64,000 nt of DNA from Pseudofabraea citricarpa (lineage: Eukaryota > Ascomycota > Leotiomycetes > Helotiales > Dermateaceae), in the NCBI GenBank assembly GCA_029641185.1, contig JAPWGK010000007.1, positions 868,001-932,000 on the forward strand, read 5' to 3'. Below the pieces are notes generated by a model. That model was not told the DNA's origin. It did not search any database and saw only the letters and a list, made by a program, of their open reading frames with translations. A program made the position numbers and the translations under genes. Positions 59,793-64,000 of the stretch are shown here, in pieces. How positions within the stretch are numbered: the stretch's first letter is position 1; every line of letters begins with the position of its first letter.

Positions 59793-60745
59793 GGCACAAG
59801 CTGTGACATTTCACCGTCCGGTATAAATGAGCGAGCCGAGTGTTGCCTGCTCTACTGACGCGTACGGACTTGGGTCTTGGATGTTGCTGCCTCTACTCGA
59901 GCAGCAGCATCAACACATCTGGTACGTAGACAGTTGGGTTCTTGCCACTCAGCCATGTTCCTCCCCCTGGTTGACAGGAAAATCAGACGGCATGAGGTTT
60001 GGGTTGGTTTGAAGCTCTTCTTGTCCTGGAGACTATACTGCCGTGGAGTCTGTACTGCCGTGATGGTCTTTGCGGGGTTTCGACTGATTAGTAGTTGGGA
60101 TTTCGCGACGCCGAAGTTCTGAAACCGACATCCAAGATCATGGTGGTTCAGCCGGCATATCTGATAACTTTAAGGTCCATAGGTAGGCAATCAATTTGTC
60201 GGAGGGACTTGTGATGAGTAATGGCTCCGAGTCCAGCCACGTGACCAGCGTTCGGGAGCGGTGTTTCAAACTAGCCGCATGGGGTGCTGGCCTTATCACG
60301 GGCGCTTAACCAGCCCGAAACAGAGGCCCAGCCGAAGTCAGGAAGTGTCGCGTAGCGTAGCCGAAAGGCCTGAGTCGCGCAGCCCACTTGCCAGTGGCGA
60401 TGAGCCTCGGTACTTTTTCAACTTTTTACCAAATCACTAAACAACAAACCCTCTTTTGTATCTTCTCCGACCAGCTGTCGGAAGTAGAAGCTACAAGATG
60501 CAGAAAGATCATGCAGCGGGGCCTTGGTGGACCGCAGGTTGGTAATCCAGTGAAATGCTGGTTTTCTTCGTCATGTATTACTGCGTCATCTCCCTTACAA
60601 ATAGAGAATCACATCATACATAACCTACCCCTCCTGCATATTCCCTTTTCAATTGACTCTGCAGACCTCTCTACACACCTCATAACTGCACTGATAGCAA
60701 CTTTCTTACTTTCCACATTCTTCAACAACTTCAACGACCGCGACA
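59793..60745. other. intergenic region between divergent genes
   Basis: About 950 bp containing the promoters of the 2EXR gene and the reductase. Pyrimidine-rich leader sequence precedes the reductase ATG. No gene was seen. Confidence 0.45.
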
Positions 60746-61900
60746 ATGGTTCAGAACAAGGGCCTCATCTTTAAGGCGATCCCAGAAGGACTTCCAGTAC
60801 CAGGCAAAGACCTCACTGTCGAGATCCGCGAGTTTGACATTGACCAAGCCCCTCCTGCTGGCGGTGTCACTACCAAGAACCACTATGCGTCTTTCGATCC
60901 TTACCAGCGTGGACGAATGCGCGATGCTTCGAGAAAATCCTATTCCCCTCCCTACAACCTCAATGAGCCCATCACCAACGCTACCGTTGCCCGCGTCATT
61001 AAGTCCGACAACCCAAAAGTCAAGGCTGGCGATCTGGTCACCACCTTGCTGCCAATTGAGGAATACAGTGCGTTGACCAAGGAAGTCGCCGACTCCTTGA
61101 ACGTGATTCAGAACCCATACAAGCTGGACGAGAAGGAATTCCTTGCATCCCTTGGCATGCCAGGTCTGACTGCGTATTCCTCCTTCTACGAGATTGGAAA
61201 ACCAAAGAAGGGCGAGACCATCTTCATTTCTGCTGCCTCAGGAGCTGTTGGAGCACTTGTCGGCCAACTCGCAAAGCATGAGGGTCTGACGGTGATTGGC
61301 TCCGTCGGCTCAGACGAGAAGTTAGAGTTTATCACCAAGGAATTGAAATTCGATGCTGGGTTCAACTACAAGAAGGAGAAGGCCGCTGACGCCTTGGCAA
61401 GACTCGCTCCCGAGGGAATCGACATTTACTACGAGAACGTAGGAGGAGAGCAACTGAGTGCTGCTTTGGATGCCTTCAAGACCTTCGGTAGAGTCATTGC
61501 TTGTGGCATGATCAGTCAATACAACGCTAAGCCTGACGAATTATACGGCGTGAAGAACGTCATGCAAATCGTCGCTAAGAGACTTACAATCAGAGGTTTC
61601 ATCGTCTCAGACGCAGATATGGGACCAGTTTACTACAAGGAGAGAAACGAGCGTGTCTCGAAATGGCTGTCTGAGGGAACTTTCCAGTAAGAAAACTTAA
61701 TATGATAATAGATGGCCAATGACTAACAAAACTCTACAGGTCAAAGATTGATGTCGTTGATGGCATCGACAATGGCGCAGAGGGATTTGTCGGCATGCTC
61801 CAAGGAAAGAACTTTGGAAAGGCCGTCCTCAAGATCGCAGATATTGTGAGTTCTCGTGATTGATAACCTGTCCAATCCACCACTAACTTCTATCTAGTAA
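60746..61900 (+). CDS. NADP-dependent alkenal/alkenone double-bond reductase (MDR family)
   Basis: Zinc-independent medium-chain reductase of the leukotriene B4 dehydrogenase/PTGR group, which reduces alpha,beta-unsaturated carbonyls with NADPH; cytosolic, likely detoxifying. Exons are 60746-61686 and 61740-61845. A third exon then begins at 61898 with the stop codon TAA itself, because a good intron (GTGAGT, CTAAC, TCTAG) follows the last sense codon. The product is 349 aa. Without that splice the frame adds five residues and stops at 61863. Family features: NHYASFDPYQRGRM at about 47-60, LGMPGLTAYSSFYEIG, the nucleotide loop AASGAVGALVGQLAK, and YYENVGGE with RVIACGMISQYN. The structural-zinc Cys cluster of alcohol dehydrogenases is absent, as expected. 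The C-terminus GKNFGKAVLKIADI is canonical. Confidence 0.92.
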
Positions 61901-62537
61901 ATTTCTCTTAGCAGCATAGGATAGTTTGATTTGGTCGTTTTCATGCCACGGTTGGGATTCAGGAGGATAGCCGGAGTAGTTTCAGAAAAAGAAAGTCATA
62001 CCCAATAAACAATACAAAGAAATACTATTGTAGATTCTAATCTCGAAGAGTTGCAGAATCGATATCATTCGTCCCATTTCTCGTTTCTTCTTGGATGTGA
62101 TTTCATTCTGGTAACTAAGCTTGTCAGATCCCATGTTATTGCAATGCGCTATGAAGCGACCCACCCAGCAAACTGAGCCATTAACACCGTCCTTTTCCCA
62201 TCACTGATATTAATATTTTACAATCATCATCGGCCTTCCGTCCTTCGTCCTTTTGTGCTCTTCTTGATATTGCAAGCTCAGCTTGCATAAATCAGGTCCA
62301 GGGTCAATTGGCTAGATAATTATGTCTGTAATTTCTCATCGTGGAAGAATATCTCGCGCCCTAAATCGATCCTTTGGCAACCAGAGATCGTGTGAAAGTG
62401 ATGTTTATAGTATCCCATATCATTAACCGGTAGCTCGCTTCGACCTTAGAAGAGCCAAATTGAGTATCAATTCTGATACTGAACGTTGAGCGAGTTCTGA
62501 CTTCCATTGGTTGCAGCTGTCTCTGTGGAGTTCATCA
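61901..62537. other. intergenic region
   Basis: About 640 bp between convergent genes. It contains the 3' untranslated part of the reductase mRNA. No other element was recognised. Confidence 0.45.
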
Positions 62538-63722
62538 TCACAATCCGTACTGATCGCCATCGTAATACTCATCCATCTGATGCTCGTCTAGCAATGCCGC
62601 GATGATCTCATTGGTTAGATCAGCATCACCATCCTCTTCTTCCTCCGACTCGTCATCCGTCACACCGAATATATCCTTGTGGTCTCCGTGAGAATGGATT
62701 GCTGGCGGGAAGCCCATTACACCGCCTGTAGTGCTACAATCGGGCTGGTTTAATCCTTCCTCCAGAAGTAGGATGCTAATCGTCGGCCGCACCCACACTG
62801 GATTTGCATCTTTCTCCTCGCGGAACTTGGCCCGGATCTCAGACGTCCAGTACCAGCACTCCTCGACATACGATGGCTGACATCCCGCATTGCTGAAATG
62901 CACATTCCGCGTGTTCGGGTGGTACAATTTCGCCATGCTCTGTAACTCATCGTGCTCTAAGGCATCAAAGTGCGACAGTGTTTCCATCCGTAGAGCGTCA
63001 TGCTCTTCTGTTTCCGGTCCAGGGAGCGGGATTTCAGGTACCTGATGAGGCACAGACACGCTGAGGCCATTGGGACCAGCTACTGGATGGAGATTCTCAC
63101 GGATACGAGCAAGCAGTGACTGCTCTCCCCGCCAGTCAAGCTCATGCTCATCATACTCGTTTTCCGATTCGTCATACTGGTCGGCATCCTCGTAGTCGAT
63201 GCTCTCGTCATCACACAGGACCAGTGAGAAACTCTGCAGCGCCCTCAGATGCGTGCGGATCACCTTGGCCGGGCTGGGGCTCATCTGCGGGAACAAACTG
63301 CTGTTCTGCGACCATGCCGAGTAGCTGAATAGATCAATAGCCAGATGGCGAATCTCGCTCGCGGGTTCCGAGTGAGCGAACTGTAGCATGGGTCTTCGCA
63401 GTCCAATGGCCGGGTCATTGGCATAGATGGTATCTCTGTCCAGATCGACAAACGCATCAAAGGCGCGGGTCAGACCTCGCAAGGCCTCGTTGCGCGCTTC
63501 TTGGTTCACGTGGATCAGTGCTGGGAGTCCACCGGTGAAGTTCTTCGCGCTCCATTCACGCGCTTTGGGGTCGAAATATACTTGGATGATCCGCGGGCTG
63601 AGAGGGGTTGAGTACCACCACACTCGAAGCCTGATCTCGACGGGGAGGTTCAGGAACCGCGTGAATGTGCTGGTCTTGCTGCTGGTCCGGCTCGGGACGG
63701 GTCTCCCGTGCTTCTTCTCCAT
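62538..63722 (-). CDS. 2EXR-domain protein
   Basis: A single exon of 394 aa. The N-terminal 2EXR domain is clear: FTRFLNLPVEIRLRVWWYS at about 20-40, then ALIHVNQEARNEALRG, a DRDTIYAND element and EIRHLAID. The rest carries acidic, low-complexity insertions (ESIDYEDADQYDESENEYDEHE; DDESEEEEDGDAD) and the YVEECWYWTSEIRAKF segment. No transmembrane helix or signal is present. 2EXR proteins form large lineage-specific families in ascomycetes with no settled role; some relatives are F-box-like in layout. It is a paralogue of the broken gene about 3 kb away but not closely similar to it. Confidence 0.85.
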   Translation of the reverse strand: MEKKHGRPVPSRTSSKTSTFTRFLNLPVEIRLRVWWYSTPLSPRIIQVYFDPKAREWSAKNFTGGLPALIHVNQEARNEALRGLTRAFDAFVDLDRDTIYANDPAIGLRRPMLQFAHSEPASEIRHLAIDLFSYSAWSQNSSLFPQMSPSPAKVIRTHLRALQSFSLVLCDDESIDYEDADQYDESENEYDEHELDWRGEQSLLARIRENLHPVAGPNGLSVSVPHQVPEIPLPGPETEEHDALRMETLSHFDALEHDELQSMAKLYHPNTRNVHFSNAGCQPSYVEECWYWTSEIRAKFREEKDANPVWVRPTISILLLEEGLNQPDCSTTGGVMGFPPAIHSHGDHKDIFGVTDDESEEEEDGDADLTNEIIAALLDEHQMDEYYDGDQYGL

Positions 63723-64000
63723 GCTTTCTGTTCGTCTGATTGTGAGTTCAGATGGTTGCTTTCTGAGTTAATATAAAGTCTGGTTCTGAAACTGATGGTC
63801 ATGTGACTATACATGCATGGATGCATCTTTCTCTCGGAACAACTTCTAACCGTGCCCAATTCACAACCTCAATCGCTTTCACAACTCATCTGAGACAAAT
63901 TTACATTTGATACTCTTCATATGATTGTTTTAAGGAGATATTCTTTCAAAATACGCTTTCGATCATCATGCATTTTAGTAACTGAGTACCATGTAAAAAC
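63723..64000. other. promoter-side flank
   Basis: Upstream region of the 2EXR gene to the window end. Nothing recognisable; the next gene lies outside. Confidence 0.4.

Overview
The window is nuclear DNA of a filamentous ascomycete (Pezizomycotina; the protein flavour suggests Leotiomycetes/Helotiales, but that is only an impression). The evidence is short GT-AG introns of about 45-140 nt with CTAAC-like branch sites, a fungal RPB1 with an Rpb1-type heptad tail, 2EXR proteins, a fungal royal-jelly/yellow protein, and a fungal-type non-reducing polyketide synthase.

Region A (1.3-19 kb) is a secondary-metabolite cluster. In order it holds a non-reducing polyketide synthase (KS-AT-PT-ACP-ACP-CMeT-hydrolase, with no SAT domain), a cytochrome P450, a DMATS-type aromatic prenyltransferase, a fungal_trans_2 regulator without a zinc cluster (minus strand), a secreted BBE-like FAD oxidase (minus strand) and a short-chain dehydrogenase-like protein. 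The likely logic is as follows. The synthase makes a C-methylated aromatic acid, the prenyltransferase adds a dimethylallyl (or longer) group, and the flavin oxidase and P450 oxidise or cyclise the prenylated phenol. A 10-bp element, GGACCCGAGT (reverse ACTCGGGTCC), occurs in two to four copies upstream of the synthase, P450 and prenyltransferase genes and in the divergent oxidase/SDR promoter. I saw no copy at the regulator gene. It looks like the operator of a cluster-specific regulon and is the strongest new signal in the window.

Region B (19-33 kb) is accessory. It has a large secreted GH106-like glycosidase, a secreted royal-jelly/yellow protein with a duplicated promoter segment, two orphan proteins, and about 1.7 kb of decayed tandem repeats (28.0-29.7 kb).

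Region C (33.8-64 kb) is mostly housekeeping. It holds RPB1, glutathione reductase (with a probable CUG-initiated mitochondrial form), SWD1 of COMPASS, a membrane-anchored disordered protein, UTP11 divergent from a CMC1-like twin CX9C protein, a SET-domain protein, a disordered hypothetical protein, a small conserved-looking ORF, a frameshifted 2EXR gene, an NADP-dependent alkenal/alkenone reductase and an intact 2EXR gene. No tRNA, rRNA, CRISPR or intact transposon was recognised. Exon boundaries were assigned by eye from splice consensus, reading frame and family continuity; none was tested against RNA data.
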